From assembly GCA_958296185.1 (NCBI GenBank), contig CATQIB010000025.1, positions 1-64,000 on the forward strand: a DNA stretch of 64,000 nucleotides, given 5' to 3'. A model generated the notes under the pieces. It was not told the origin of the DNA and made no database searches. It worked only from the letters and a program-made list of their open reading frames with translations. Shown here piece by piece: positions 19,190 to 28,584 of this stretch. A program made the position numbers and the translations under genes. Every line of letters starts with the position of its first letter. The first letter of the stretch is position 1. This stretch comes from an uncultured Mesonia sp. (GTDB lineage: Bacteria > Bacteroidota > Bacteroidia > Flavobacteriales > Flavobacteriaceae).

Positions 19190-21136
19190 ATGATAAAAAT
19201 AACCCTACCCGACGGAAGTGTAAAGGAGGTTCAAAAAGGAACAACAGTCTTAGATGTAGCTAAAAGCATTAGCGAAGGTTTAGCGCGTAATGTTTTATCG
19301 GCCAAATTTAATGGGCAAACGGTTGAAGCATCTACTACACTAGACCAAGACGGTTCTTTAGTGCTTTTCACTTGGAATGACAAAGAAGGCAAAAAGGCTT
19401 TCTGGCATAGCTCTTCTCACGTTATGGCTCAGGCCCTTCAAGAGCTATTTCCAGGAGCTAAACTCACTATTGGACCGGCTATTGAAAATGGTTTTTATTA
19501 CGATGTTGATTTTGGCGAACATAAAATTTCAGATGCCGATTTTCCAAAAATTGAAAAGCGAATGCTAGAAATTGCCCGTGGTAAACACGACTTTTCATTA
19601 CGCGAGGTTAGCAAACAAAACGCTTTAGATTTTTATAAAAAAGAACAAAATCCGTTCAAGGTTGAATTAATAGAGAATTTAGAAGACGGTGATATCACAT
19701 TTTGTGATCATGATAACTTTACGGATTTATGTCGAGGAGGGCACATACCCAATACAGGCAATATAAAAGCGGTTAAAATAATGAATGTCGCAGGAGCTTA
19801 TTGGCGAGGAGACGAAAACAAGCCGCAATTAACCCGTGTATATGGTATAAGTTTTCCTAAACAAAAAGATTTAAAAGAATATTTGGCTCTTTTAGAAGAA
19901 GCTAAAAAAAGAGATCATAGAAAGTTAGGCAAAGAATTACAACTTTTTACTTTTTCTCAAAAAGTAGGACAAGGTCTACCCCTCTGGCTACCCAAAGGTG
20001 CTGCACTAAGGCAAAGGCTTGAAGATTTCTTAAAAAAAGCACAGCATAAAGCAGGCTATGAGAGCGTGGTAACACCGCACATTGGACAAAAAGAACTTTA
20101 CGAGACTTCTGGGCACTATGCCAAGTATGGTGAAGATAGTTTTCAACCTATTTTAACCCCACATGAAAATGAAGAGTTTTTATTAAAACCAATGAATTGT
20201 CCGCATCACTGCGAAATTTATAATGCCAGCGCCTGGAGTTATCGCGACTTGCCCAAACGATTTGCCGAGTTTGGTACCGTTTACCGTTATGAGCAAAGTG
20301 GCGAACTACATGGTTTAACCCGAGTAAGAGGCTTTACGCAAGATGATGCACACATATTTTGTACACCAGATCAATTAGATCAGGAGTTTAAAAATGTAAT
20401 TGACCTGGTACTGTATGTATTTGGTTCTTTAGGATTTGAAGATTTCACTGCTCAGGTTTCCCTCAGAGATCCTGAGAATAAAGAAAAATACATCGGCAGC
20501 GATGAAAATTGGGAGAAGGCCGAACAGGCTATAATTAATGCCGCAAAAGAAAAAGGACTCAATTATGTTATCGAAACTGGAGAGGCTGCATTTTATGGAC
20601 CAAAATTAGATTTTATGGTTAAAGATGCTTTGGGGCGCAGTTGGCAGTTAGGAACTATACAGGTTGACTATAATTTACCAGAACGTTTTGATTTAACCTA
20701 CAAGGGTAGCGATAACGAAGAACACAGACCCGTAATGATTCATCGAGCTCCATTTGGAAGTATGGAACGTTTTGTAGCTATTTTATTAGAGCATACAGCA
20801 GGTAATTTCCCACTTTGGCTAATGCCTCAGCAAGCTATTATCTTGTCTCTAAGCGAGAAATATGAAAAATACACCAAAAAAGTTTTAAATTTATTAGAAA
20901 ATCACGAAATTCGCAGCGCGTTAGATAACCGTAGTGAAACCATGGGTAAGAAAATTCGGGAAGCCGAAATGAACAAAATACCCTATATGCTCATTATTGG
21001 TGAACAAGAAGAGCTTAATGGCACGGTATCTGTACGTAAACACGGTGGTGATGATCTAGGGGAAATGTCAATTGAAGATTTTGCTCAATTGATTTCTAAT
21101 GAGATAAATGCATCGCTAAAAACATTTGAAGTTTAA
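19190..21136 (+). CDS. thrS: Threonyl-tRNA synthetase
   Basis: This class II synthetase charges tRNA-Thr. The full-length 648-residue protein carries a TGS domain (1-60), the editing/SAD domain with [11 protein letters not shown] and the later CRGGHI zinc-site motif, and the class II core ([10 protein letters not shown] motif, [36 protein letters not shown]). A C-terminal anticodon-binding domain completes it. It is the first gene of the conserved thrS-infC-rpmI-rplT operon. Confidence 0.97.
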   Translation: MIKITLPDGSVKEVQKGTTVLDVAKSISEGLARNVLSAKFNGQTVEASTTLDQDGSLVLFTWNDKEGKKAFWHSSSHVMAQALQELFPGAKLTIGPAIENGFYYDVDFGEHKISDADFPKIEKRMLEIARGKHDFSLREVSKQNALDFYKKEQNPFKVELIENLEDGDITFCDHDNFTDLCRGGHIPNTGNIKAVKIMNVAGAYWRGDENKPQLTRVYGISFPKQKDLKEYLALLEEAKKRDHRKLGKELQLFTFSQKVGQGLPLWLPKGAALRQRLEDFLKKAQHKAGYESVVTPHIGQKELYETSGHYAKYGEDSFQPILTPHENEEFLLKPMNCPHHCEIYNASAWSYRDLPKRFAEFGTVYRYEQSGELHGLTRVRGFTQDDAHIFCTPDQLDQEFKNVIDLVLYVFGSLGFEDFTAQVSLRDPENKEKYIGSDENWEKAEQAIINAAKEKGLNYVIETGEAAFYGPKLDFMVKDALGRSWQLGTIQVDYNLPERFDLTYKGSDNEEHRPVMIHRAPFGSMERFVAILLEHTAGNFPLWLMPQQAIILSLSEKYEKYTKKVLNLLENHEIRSALDNRSETMGKKIREAEMNKIPYMLIIGEQEELNGTVSVRKHGGDDLGEMSIEDFAQLISNEINASLKTFEV

Positions 21137-21158
21137 TTTAAAATAGATAGTCATAGCA

Positions 21159-21707
21159 ATTCGTAGAAAAAAATCAAGAGGATCAAGGCAGATCAAAGAA
21201 GATCAGCACAAAATCAATGATAAAATTCGTGCTAAAGAAGTTCGTTTAGTAGGTGATAATGTAGAGATGGGTGTATATCCTATCGAAAAAGCTTTAGCCA
21301 AAGCTGAAGAACTGGGTGTAGATTTGGTTGAAATTTCGCCAAATGCAAAACCTCCCGTTGTAAAAGCAATGGACTATAAGAAATTCCTCTACGAACAGAA
21401 GAAAAGAGAAAAAGCTTTAAAAGCAAAAGCAACCAAAGTTGTGGTTAAAGAAATTAGGTTTGGCCCTAATACCGATGACCACGATTACGAGTTTAAGAAA
21501 AATCACGCAATCGGGTTTCTTAAAGATGGTGCGAAACTTAAAGCCTATGTTTTCTTTAAAGGTCGTTCTATTGTTTTTAAAGATCAAGGTGAAATTTTAC
21601 TGCTTCGTCTAGCACAGGATCTAGAAGAATATGGTAAAGTAGAGCAAATGCCTAAATTAGAAGGGAAGCGTATGAATATGTTCATAGCGCCTAAAAAATC
21701 AAAATAA
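21159..21707 (+). CDS. infC: Translation initiation factor IF-3, non-canonical start codon
   Basis: IF-3 binds the 30S subunit and checks the start codon. The C-terminal domain ([40 protein letters not shown]) and N-terminal domain ([28 protein letters not shown]) are both complete. The conserved N-terminus begins upstream of the first ATG (21267). The frame is closed by TAG at 21144, and no ATG, GTG or TTG lies between. The start must be rare: ATT at 21159 (chosen here; 182 residues) or ATA at 21153 or 21147. E. coli infC also starts with ATT and uses it for autoregulation. I infer the same here. Confidence 0.88.
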   Translation: MRRKKSRGSRQIKEDQHKINDKIRAKEVRLVGDNVEMGVYPIEKALAKAEELGVDLVEISPNAKPPVVKAMDYKKFLYEQKKREKALKAKATKVVVKEIRFGPNTDDHDYEFKKNHAIGFLKDGAKLKAYVFFKGRSIVFKDQGEILLLRLAQDLEEYGKVEQMPKLEGKRMNMFIAPKKSK

Positions 21708-21748
21708 GATATTATCATTAGAGAGATAATAATTAATAAGGATATATT

Positions 21749-21946
21749 ATGCCTAAAATGAAGACTAAATCTAGTGCTAAAAAGCGTTTCAAGCTAACCG
21801 GTACTGGAAAAATTAAAAGAAAGCACGCGTTTAAAAGTCATATCTTAACCAAGAAGTCTAAAAAACGTAAGCTTAAATTAACTCATTCGACTTTAGTACA
21901 TAAAGCCGATGAGGACAACATTAAATTGCAATTACGCTTAAAGTAA
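21749..21946 (+). CDS. rpmI: 50S ribosomal protein L35 (bL35)
   Basis: This 65-residue basic protein has the classic opening [20 protein letters not shown] and the core [19 protein letters not shown]. It lies 41 bases after infC in the standard infC-rpmI-rplT order. Confidence 0.97.
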   Translation: MPKMKTKSSAKKRFKLTGTGKIKRKHAFKSHILTKKSKKRKLKLTHSTLVHKADEDNIKLQLRLK

Positions 21947-22043
21947 TAGCCATTTAATTGGTTAAAACTAGTTAATAACCCTGGAGTTGGGCCCAAAAAA
22001 GAGCTATTTAAGTATAGACGCCTACTACAAAATCATTTAAAAT

Positions 22044-22388
22044 ATGCCAAGATCAGTAAACTCAGTAGCTTCAAGAGCCAGAAGAAAAAAGGTAATGAAG
22101 CAAGCAAAAGGATACTTCGGACGTCGTAAAAACGTTTGGACAGTAGCCAAAAACGCGGTTGAAAAAGCAATGTTATATGCTTATAGAGACCGTAAAGCAA
22201 AGAAAAGAACATTTAGATCATTATGGATTACTCGTATAAATGCGGGTGCTAGAATGAACGGAATGTCTTATTCTCAATTTATGGGTAAATTAAAAGCCAA
22301 TGAAATCGAATTAAACCGTAAGGTTTTAGCAGATTTGGCTATGAACCACCCAGAGGCTTTTAAAGCCATTGTTGAGAAAGTAAAATAA
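22044..22388 (+). CDS. rplT: 50S ribosomal protein L20 (bL20)
   Basis: This 114-residue assembly protein binds 23S rRNA. It opens [20 protein letters not shown] and has the typical [11 protein letters not shown] and [20 protein letters not shown] segments. It is the last gene of the operon, followed by a strong terminator. L20 represses this operon in other bacteria. The 97-base gap before the gene could hold such a site, but I cannot identify one. Confidence 0.97.
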   Translation: MPRSVNSVASRARRKKVMKQAKGYFGRRKNVWTVAKNAVEKAMLYAYRDRKAKKRTFRSLWITRINAGARMNGMSYSQFMGKLKANEIELNRKVLADLAMNHPEAFKAIVEKVK

Positions 22389-22420
22389 TTTGCAAAACCC
22401 TATTATCTCTCTATATTAAA

Positions 22421-22449
22421 CCACTTTAGCAAGCTAAAGTGGTTTTTTT
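22421..22449 (+). terminator. Terminator of the thrS-rplT operon
   Basis: Perfect ten-base arms CCACTTTAGC and GCTAAAGTGG enclose two bases and are followed by seven T. Confidence 0.85.
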
Positions 22450-22506
22450 ATTTCTCGTTAGCCACAGCCATAGCGTAAAGAATGTCAAAAATCGTATCTT
22501 TAAGCT

Positions 22507-23463
22507 ATGAAAAATACAAAGCTTCTTACGCTCTTTCCCCTCCTATCTTTCCTTTGTAGTGCTGCTCAGGTACCGCTAGATCATATTAAATTTAAGCAAA
22601 TGTATCGCTTAAAGAATAATACAGAAATTTATGTACCGCTAGGCAATGTAGCTTTTGCAGATGCTATTATCTCTTTTAAAGAAGGTGAACCTAAAGCCTT
22701 AAAAAAGTATACCAATCCAAAAGCAGCTCTAGGAGAACCAGATTATAAGAAGTACCTCGATCAATCCTATGTCTCAATTGGATGTAAGGGTGAGCTCATC
22801 GTAGCATTTACAGACAACGGTTTTATTGATATAGATGGACCCGATTTATATTTTTTTGAAATAGGCCCCTCCATAGAAGCCTTTGAGATTGCCATTTCTA
22901 GCGATGCCAAAGAATGGGTAACTATTGGACGTGTAGAAGGTGGAGCATCGCAAATAGATATTGCCTCAGCACTAGGAAAAAACGAAGAAAAAAAAATCTA
23001 TTATTACGTTAAGATTAAAGATTTAGCCTCCTTTTGTAGTGGTCCAACTGCAGGAGCAGATATAGATGCAGTAGGTACTATTGGGGCTGTTTTAAAGTTG
23101 AATGTAAAGGCACATTTACTATTTGATACCGATTCCCATAATCTAAAAAGTCAAGCATTAAATAAACTAAACGATTTTATAGGCATTATCAAAAAAATAC
23201 CCAAAGCACAAATCGTAATTGCAGGACATACTGATAGTGATGCTAGCAGCAGGTATAATCATAATTTAGGATTAAACCGGGCTCGAGAGGTAGAAAAATT
23301 TTTAAAAACAAAACTCAATTCCCTAGGCGATTACAGTTTTAAAAGCGAAAGCTATGGAGAGCAAAAGCCGGTAGCACCCAATGATACTCCCAGCAATAAA
23401 CAAAAAAACAGGCGGGTAGAAATTATTGTTTTACCGCACGAGTCTTTTTATAAAGCTCCTTAG
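22507..23463 (+). CDS. Exported OmpA-family protein
   Basis: The protein has 318 residues. A signal peptide (about 1-20, ending CSAAQ) is followed by a roughly 170-residue domain with DIDGPDLYFFEIG and an acidic, glycine-containing motif (PTAGADIDAVGTIG). The C-terminal OmpA peptidoglycan-binding domain (about 205-310) has IAGHTDSD, LGLNRAREVEKF and NRRVEIIV. It probably anchors to the cell wall from the periplasm or outer membrane. The N-terminal domain resembles cell-surface sugar-binding-like modules, but I cannot name it. Its stop overlaps that of the convergent gene by 4 bases. Confidence 0.85.
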   Translation: MKNTKLLTLFPLLSFLCSAAQVPLDHIKFKQMYRLKNNTEIYVPLGNVAFADAIISFKEGEPKALKKYTNPKAALGEPDYKKYLDQSYVSIGCKGELIVAFTDNGFIDIDGPDLYFFEIGPSIEAFEIAISSDAKEWVTIGRVEGGASQIDIASALGKNEEKKIYYYVKIKDLASFCSGPTAGADIDAVGTIGAVLKLNVKAHLLFDTDSHNLKSQALNKLNDFIGIIKKIPKAQIVIAGHTDSDASSRYNHNLGLNRAREVEKFLKTKLNSLGDYSFKSESYGEQKPVAPNDTPSNKQKNRRVEIIVLPHESFYKAP

Positions 23464-24719
23464 GTTTTTTGCTTTTTCTTTTTAGCGGCAGGAAAAAGTA
23501 TATTATTTAGTATAAGACGATACCCCGGAGAATTAGGGTGCAAAGATAACTCTGTTTTAGGGTCTCCTACTTTATGCTGGTAATCTTCAGGATCATGGCC
23601 ACCATAGAAAGTAAAAAAGCCTTTCCCTTTAATACCGTGAATGTAACGTGCCTCATTATTTACCTTATTTTTCCCCATTACTAAAATATTTGGTTTTATA
23701 GTGTTTGGGTCAAAAGAAGTGGTTTGCCCCATAAACCCTTTGACTAAGGCAGTATGGTTTTGGCAAAGCATACTCGGAATAGGATCCCATTTAGCCGAAA
23801 AATTCATCAAGCTAAAATAATCTACTTCCTTTTTTATTTTTCGCTTACTGGTCATGTCTATACTTGAAAATTCATACACCATTGGGCTACGCTCCAAAAT
23901 AAAATCCGTAAAAGCAAAGGTATTAGAATAGTTGATTTTACTTTGATATGCAGGATCACTAGGGTCACCGTCAAACATGGGTTCACAAATATCTAATCCA
24001 TCGGCAGACAAGGCGATATCAAAACTATCTGTTGCACTACACATGGCAAACATGAAACCTCCCCCCACAACATAATCTCTAATTTTTTTAGCCACCGCTA
24101 GTTTGGCTTGAGAAACCTTATCAAAACCTAGTTTAGTCGCTAAAGCTTCAGCTTGTTTTTTCTCCTCTATATACCAAGGTGTAGCCCGATATGCTCTATA
24201 AAATTTACCATACTGCCCTGTAAAATCTTCGTGGTGCAAATGCAACCAATCATAAAGTAATAGTTCATCTTGCAGCACCTCTGTATCATAAACGGTTTTA
24301 TAAGGTATTTCTGCATAGGTAAGCACCATGGTTACTGCATCATCCCAAGGCGCTTGACCCTCTGGTGTATATACAGCAATTTTTGGCGCCTTCTCTAAAA
24401 CCACAGCATCCATATTTTGTGAAGGACTGTCAATAAAATCGAGAATAGATTGGGTTTTGGCGTCGCTTAACAATTCAAATGAAACACCACGAATTTGACA
24501 TTCTCGTCTTATTTCTTCTAAATCTGGAATTAAAAAAGACCCACCTTTATAATTGAGTAACCATTTCACCTTGATTTGCTGCTCTAAAACCCAATAGGTT
24601 ACACCATAGGCTTTTAAATGATCTTTTTGTCCCACATCATCCATAGGGATCAAAAGATAGCTCGCTTTCGCGGAAAAACATAAGCTTAAAAAACTAAATA
24701 ATAATAGCATCTTTTTCAT
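23460..24719 (-). CDS. Conserved exported protein, often labelled asparagine synthetase B
   Basis: The protein has 419 residues. A signal peptide (MKKMLLLFSFLSLCFSAKAS) precedes a domain widely conserved in Bacteroidota and often labelled asparagine synthetase B. I see neither an N-terminal catalytic Cys nor the SGGLDS loop of true asparagine synthetase, and the protein is exported. The label is therefore probably wrong. The segments GQAPWDDAVTMVLTYAEI, LYDWLHLHHEDFTGQYG and FYGGHDPEDY suggest a Rossmann-like or type-1-glutamine-amidotransferase-like fold with Asp/His clusters. True function unknown. Confidence 0.78.
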   Translation of the reverse strand: MKKMLLLFSFLSLCFSAKASYLLIPMDDVGQKDHLKAYGVTYWVLEQQIKVKWLLNYKGGSFLIPDLEEIRRECQIRGVSFELLSDAKTQSILDFIDSPSQNMDAVVLEKAPKIAVYTPEGQAPWDDAVTMVLTYAEIPYKTVYDTEVLQDELLLYDWLHLHHEDFTGQYGKFYRAYRATPWYIEEKKQAEALATKLGFDKVSQAKLAVAKKIRDYVVGGGFMFAMCSATDSFDIALSADGLDICEPMFDGDPSDPAYQSKINYSNTFAFTDFILERSPMVYEFSSIDMTSKRKIKKEVDYFSLMNFSAKWDPIPSMLCQNHTALVKGFMGQTTSFDPNTIKPNILVMGKNKVNNEARYIHGIKGKGFFTFYGGHDPEDYQHKVGDPKTELSLHPNSPGYRLILNNILFPAAKKKKQKT

Positions 24720-24753
24720 AGCCCAAAAGATACAAAGAAAAGCGTATTAATAA

Positions 24754-26298
24754 TTAAAAAGGTACTGAATCTTCGTCGTCTGCGTCTAAATCGGGTGAAC
24801 CGAAAGCTGCCGAGGCCGATGGAAAATTTCCACCAGGAAAGTTATCTTCATCTGCTTCTGTATTCATACTTGAGGGTATCTCGGATGGAAAGTCGAATTG
24901 ATCTAGGTTATCAAACTTACCTAATTCTCCGATAAATTTAAGACGAATATTATCTAATCCTCCATTACGGTGCTTAGCAATAATAAATTCGGCTTGACCT
25001 TCTGTAGGCGATTGTTCTTCATCATCCCATTCATCTATTTTATAATACTCAGGTCTATAGATAAATGAAACAATATCTGCATCTTGCTCAATAGCTCCAG
25101 ATTCCCTTAAATCAGACAATAAAGGTCTTTTACTCCCTCCACGGGTTTCAACAGCACGCGATAACTGTGATAAAGCAATAACCGGCACATTAAGCTCTTT
25201 TGCTAAAGCTTTAAGGTTACGAGAAATAGTAGAAATCTCTTGCTCACGGTTACCTCCTTTTTGCGTACCGCCTGCGGTCATTAATTGCAAATAATCAATT
25301 ACAATTAATTTAATACCATGTTGTGAGGCCAATCTTCTAGCCTTAGCACGTAGATCAAAAATAGATAGCGAAGGAGTATCATCTATAAAAAGCGGAGCTT
25401 TCTCTAAGGCCTTTACCTTTACATTAAGCTGCTCCCATTCGTGCGTTTTTAATTTACCCGTTCTTAGTTTTTCTGATGAAAGTCCTGTTTCAGATGATAT
25501 TAATCGAGTAATCAATTGAACAGATGACATCTCTAATGAAAAGAATGCCACAGGAATATCTTGACCTACGGCTATATTTCTAGCCATAGATAAGGTTAAC
25601 GCCGTTTTACCCATACCAGGTCTAGCTGCCACGATAATAAGATCTGACGGTTGCCAGCCCGAGGTTAGCTCATCTAATTTGGTAAATCCTGTAGGAATAC
25701 CACTTAAGCCTTCACGGTTTGAAATTTCTTGAATTCGGCGTTTAGCTTGAATAACCAAACTTTGCGCAGTTTCTGATGATTTTTTAATATTTCCCTGCGT
25801 AACCTCATACAATTTAGATTCGGCCTTATCTAATAAATCAAAAACATCTGTACTTTCTTCATAAGAATCTTCAATGATCTCACTTGATATTTTTATAAGA
25901 CTACGTTGTATATATTTTTGCAGTATTATGCGAGAATGAAACTCGATGTGAGCAGAAGAAGAAACTTTTTGCGTTAACTGAATCAAATAATAATCGCCGC
26001 CACAAACCTCAAGTCTCAAATCTTTCTTTAACTGATTAGAAACTGTTAATAAGTCAATTGGTTGACTATCTTGAAACAATTTAAAAATAGCCTCAAAAAT
26101 GTATTTATGCGCTTCCTTATAAAAAACATCGGGGTGTAAAACATCAATTGCCTCATCCACACCTTTCTTATCAATCATCATAGCACCCAACACAACTTCT
26201 TCTAAATCAACTGCTTGAGGAGGTATTTTCCCTTTTTGCAGTGATATAACATCCTGGTTTTTTGGGGTATAAGGTTTATTTTTCTTGACGTTTTCCAT
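24754..26298 (-). CDS. dnaB: Replicative DNA helicase DnaB
   Basis: This hexameric 5'-3' helicase drives the replication fork. The 514 residues show the N-terminal domain (PPQAVDLEEVVLGAMMID), a helical linker, and the RecA-like domain with Walker A ARPGMGKT (225-232), H1a/DnaB motif FFSLEMSS, Walker B LIVIDYLQLM, and DLRESGAIEQDAD. The tail is acidic (ending DDEDSVPF). An upstream in-frame ATG at 26358 would add a hydrophobic 20-residue stretch foreign to the family, so the start at 26298 is preferred. Confidence 0.95.
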   Translation of the reverse strand: MENVKKNKPYTPKNQDVISLQKGKIPPQAVDLEEVVLGAMMIDKKGVDEAIDVLHPDVFYKEAHKYIFEAIFKLFQDSQPIDLLTVSNQLKKDLRLEVCGGDYYLIQLTQKVSSSAHIEFHSRIILQKYIQRSLIKISSEIIEDSYEESTDVFDLLDKAESKLYEVTQGNIKKSSETAQSLVIQAKRRIQEISNREGLSGIPTGFTKLDELTSGWQPSDLIIVAARPGMGKTALTLSMARNIAVGQDIPVAFFSLEMSSVQLITRLISSETGLSSEKLRTGKLKTHEWEQLNVKVKALEKAPLFIDDTPSLSIFDLRAKARRLASQHGIKLIVIDYLQLMTAGGTQKGGNREQEISTISRNLKALAKELNVPVIALSQLSRAVETRGGSKRPLLSDLRESGAIEQDADIVSFIYRPEYYKIDEWDDEEQSPTEGQAEFIIAKHRNGGLDNIRLKFIGELGKFDNLDQFDFPSEIPSSMNTEADEDNFPGGNFPSASAAFGSPDLDADDEDSVPF

Positions 26299-26417
26299 AA
26301 GTGCGAATGTAACAAAAATTATAAGGCTAAAGCGCCAAATTGTATTTTCTAAAATCAACAGGTTATCAACTAATCAACTGTTAATAACTTTTATTTTTTG
26401 TTAATAAAGGTAAAAAA

Positions 26418-26443
26418 AATCCGAAGAGAAAATCTTCGGATTT
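26418..26443 (-). terminator. Terminator after accA
   Basis: The stem AATCCGAAGA / TCTTCGGATT, with an AT-rich loop, is followed on the minus strand by a run of T. It lies just past the accA stop. Confidence 0.75.
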
Positions 26444-26467
26444 AGCCATTACTATGTATGTGGGTAC

Positions 26468-27421
26468 TTAATCTTTATACGTACCCATTGCCAAATATTT
26501 ATCCATTCTAGATTTTACTAAATGTTTTGGGGATAACTCTTTAAGTTCGGCATAAGATTCTAAAATTATCTTTTTTAGAGTTTTTACCATTTCAATTCTA
26601 TCGGCATGTGCTCCGCCTAAAGGCTCTTTAATAATAGAGTCAATAACTTTAAGTCGTTTAGCATCTTTGGCGGTTAATTTTAGGGCTTCTGCGGCTTGCT
26701 CTTTATGATCCCAGCTGCGCCATAATATAGAACTACAATTCTCTGGAGAAATAACCGAATACCAAGAGTTTTCTAGCATCATCACTTTGTCACCAACACC
26801 AATTCCTAAAGCTCCACCACTGGCTCCTTCTCCTATAACCACCACAATAACAGGAACTTTAAGGCGTGTCATCTCTAAAATATTACGCGCAATAGCTTCT
26901 CCTTGACCGCGCTCTTCGGCTTCTAATCCAGGATATGCTCCTGGAGTATCAATAAAAGTAACCACTGGTAAGTTAAACTTCTCTGCAGATTTCATTAAAC
27001 GAAGCGCTTTACGGTAACCTTCTGGATTTGCCATTCCAAAATTTCTGTACTGTCTGGTTTTGGTATTGGTTCCTTTTTGTTGTCCGATAACCATAAAACT
27101 TTGATCGCCTATTTTGCCTAGACCTCCAACCATGGCTTTATCATCGGCTACGGTACGATCTCCGTGTAATTCTAAGAAAGTGTCGCCACAAAGTGCTTGA
27201 ATATAATCTAAGGTGTAAGGACGATTAGGGTGTCTCGAAAGTTGAACCCGCTGCCAAGCGGTTAAATTTTTATAAATTTCTTTCTTTTTTTCTTTGAGTT
27301 TTTTCTCTATTTGCTGACAGGTTTCAGAAACATCTACGTCATTATCTGTTCCTATTTTGCAAGCTTTATTAAACTCTTCTTGCAAGGCCTGTATTGGTTT
27401 TTCAAATTCTAAATATTCCAT
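26468..27421 (-). CDS. accA: Acetyl-CoA carboxylase carboxyltransferase subunit alpha
   Basis: The alpha subunit (with AccD) moves the carboxyl group from biotin to acetyl-CoA in fatty-acid synthesis. The 317-residue protein has the helical N-terminus, [36 protein letters not shown], the oxyanion-hole segments [20 protein letters not shown] and [16 protein letters not shown], and the [14 protein letters not shown] signature. Length is standard. Confidence 0.97.
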   Translation of the reverse strand: MEYLEFEKPIQALQEEFNKACKIGTDNDVDVSETCQQIEKKLKEKKKEIYKNLTAWQRVQLSRHPNRPYTLDYIQALCGDTFLELHGDRTVADDKAMVGGLGKIGDQSFMVIGQQKGTNTKTRQYRNFGMANPEGYRKALRLMKSAEKFNLPVVTFIDTPGAYPGLEAEERGQGEAIARNILEMTRLKVPVIVVVIGEGASGGALGIGVGDKVMMLENSWYSVISPENCSSILWRSWDHKEQAAEALKLTAKDAKRLKVIDSIIKEPLGGAHADRIEMVKTLKKIILESYAELKELSPKHLVKSRMDKYLAMGTYKD

Positions 27422-27453
27422 AATCGGATATGGCTTTTGTAGTTTTTAGTAAG

Positions 27454-27461
27454 CAAATATA
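27454..27461 (-). promoter_or_regulatory. Candidate -7 promoter box of accA
   Basis: On the minus strand this reads TATATTTG, a full TAnnTTTG match, 32 bases before the accA start in the gap after the lptF/G gene. No -33 TTG at normal spacing is visible. Confidence 0.45.
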
Positions 27462-27509
27462 TGAAACTTCTACGATGCACTTCGGCTTAACCGAAATTAA
27501 TTATAAACT

Positions 27510-28580
27510 TTATCGTTTTGCTTTTTGCAGCAAGAAGATGGCTAAGATTCCAAAGACAATATTAGGCAACCAAACGGCAAGCAACGGGCTAAAGGTTGAC
27601 CGCTCGGCAATAGTACCAAAAACCTTATCAAAAAACACAAATATAAAAGCTATTGCGATTCCAATAGCCAGATTTACGCCCATCCCCCCTCTTCTTTTAA
27701 CCGAAGATACCGATACCGCTATAATGGTTAAAATATAGGCAGAAACAGGTAAGCTTAAACGTTTATATGCCACTACTTGATACCGATTGATATTGGCTGA
27801 ACCGCGTCTTCTCTCCTGTTCGATGAATTCATTGAGCTCATTAAAATTTAAAGTCTCGGCAATATATTCTACCGGAGTAAGCGCATCAAACTCAAATGGC
27901 AACAACGTGTCTAATTTGGTTTTATTTATCAACCGGTCGTTGGGCTGCCCCACAATACGTTTTTCATAGTTGTTAAGTACAAAAATACTATCGTCAAACT
28001 TAAGTCTACTGGCACTTATCTTAAATTTTAATTGATTGTTTTCAAAATGTTCTAAAGTAAAATTACGTGCCGTTTGAGTAGCCGGATCAAAATTAGTCGC
28101 ATAAATAAACTCATTATCATTTATCTGTCGATACACATCTTGGGTTTCTTGCGCTGATTTACCACGTTTTAGATACTTCCATTTAAACTCATTAAATCCT
28201 TGGCTTGCATTTGGTGCCAAATACATACTTAAAACCAAAGCGCTTATACATACAATGGTAGCTCCAATGAGATAAGGACGCAAAAAGCGAGTAAATGAAA
28301 CACCAGAACTTAAAAATGCTACTATCTCTGTATTATTAGCCAGCTTTGAAGTGAAAAATATTACCGACAAGAATAAAAATAAAGGGAAAAGTAAATTGGC
28401 AAAATAAACGGTGAAATCAATATAGTAATAAAACACCTCTATAAAAGGCACTTCATTCTCTAGTATCTTATCAATCTTTTCGGCTAAATTTACTGTTATT
28501 CCTATGGGGATAAACAATAAAAGCAACATGACAAATGTGCCTAGATAACGTTTAAGTATGTACCAATCTAATATTTTCAC
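27510..28580 (-). CDS. LptF/LptG family LPS export permease
   Basis: The protein has 356 residues with a GTG start. Members form the inner-membrane part of the Lpt complex that pulls lipopolysaccharide to the cell surface. There are three N-terminal membrane helices (LDWYILKRYLGTFVMLLLL, and two near 60-120), a periplasmic beta-jellyroll-like middle (about 130-255), and three C-terminal helices. I chose the GTG four bases after the tgt stop because it gives the family's KILDWYILKRY beginning. A longer ATG frame would intrude into tgt. LptF and LptG cannot be told apart here. Confidence 0.9.
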   Translation of the reverse strand: MKILDWYILKRYLGTFVMLLLLFIPIGITVNLAEKIDKILENEVPFIEVFYYYIDFTVYFANLLFPLFLFLSVIFFTSKLANNTEIVAFLSSGVSFTRFLRPYLIGATIVCISALVLSMYLAPNASQGFNEFKWKYLKRGKSAQETQDVYRQINDNEFIYATNFDPATQTARNFTLEHFENNQLKFKISASRLKFDDSIFVLNNYEKRIVGQPNDRLINKTKLDTLLPFEFDALTPVEYIAETLNFNELNEFIEQERRRGSANINRYQVVAYKRLSLPVSAYILTIIAVSVSSVKRRGGMGVNLAIGIAIAFIFVFFDKVFGTIAERSTFSPLLAVWLPNIVFGILAIFLLQKAKR

Positions 28581-28584
28581 TCGA

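Noticed and set aside
21947-22043. Possible L20 autoregulatory leader between rpmI and rplT
   Set aside because: Only a weak GGTTA/TAACC stem is visible, with no recognisable rRNA-like L20 binding fold.
26299-26395. Upstream start for dnaB, and DnaA-box-like words (TTATCAACT and similar) in front of it
   Set aside because: The extra residues are hydrophobic and foreign to DnaB. The box-like words are AT-rich partial matches with no cluster, AT-rich unwinding element or dnaA gene nearby, so I do not call an origin.
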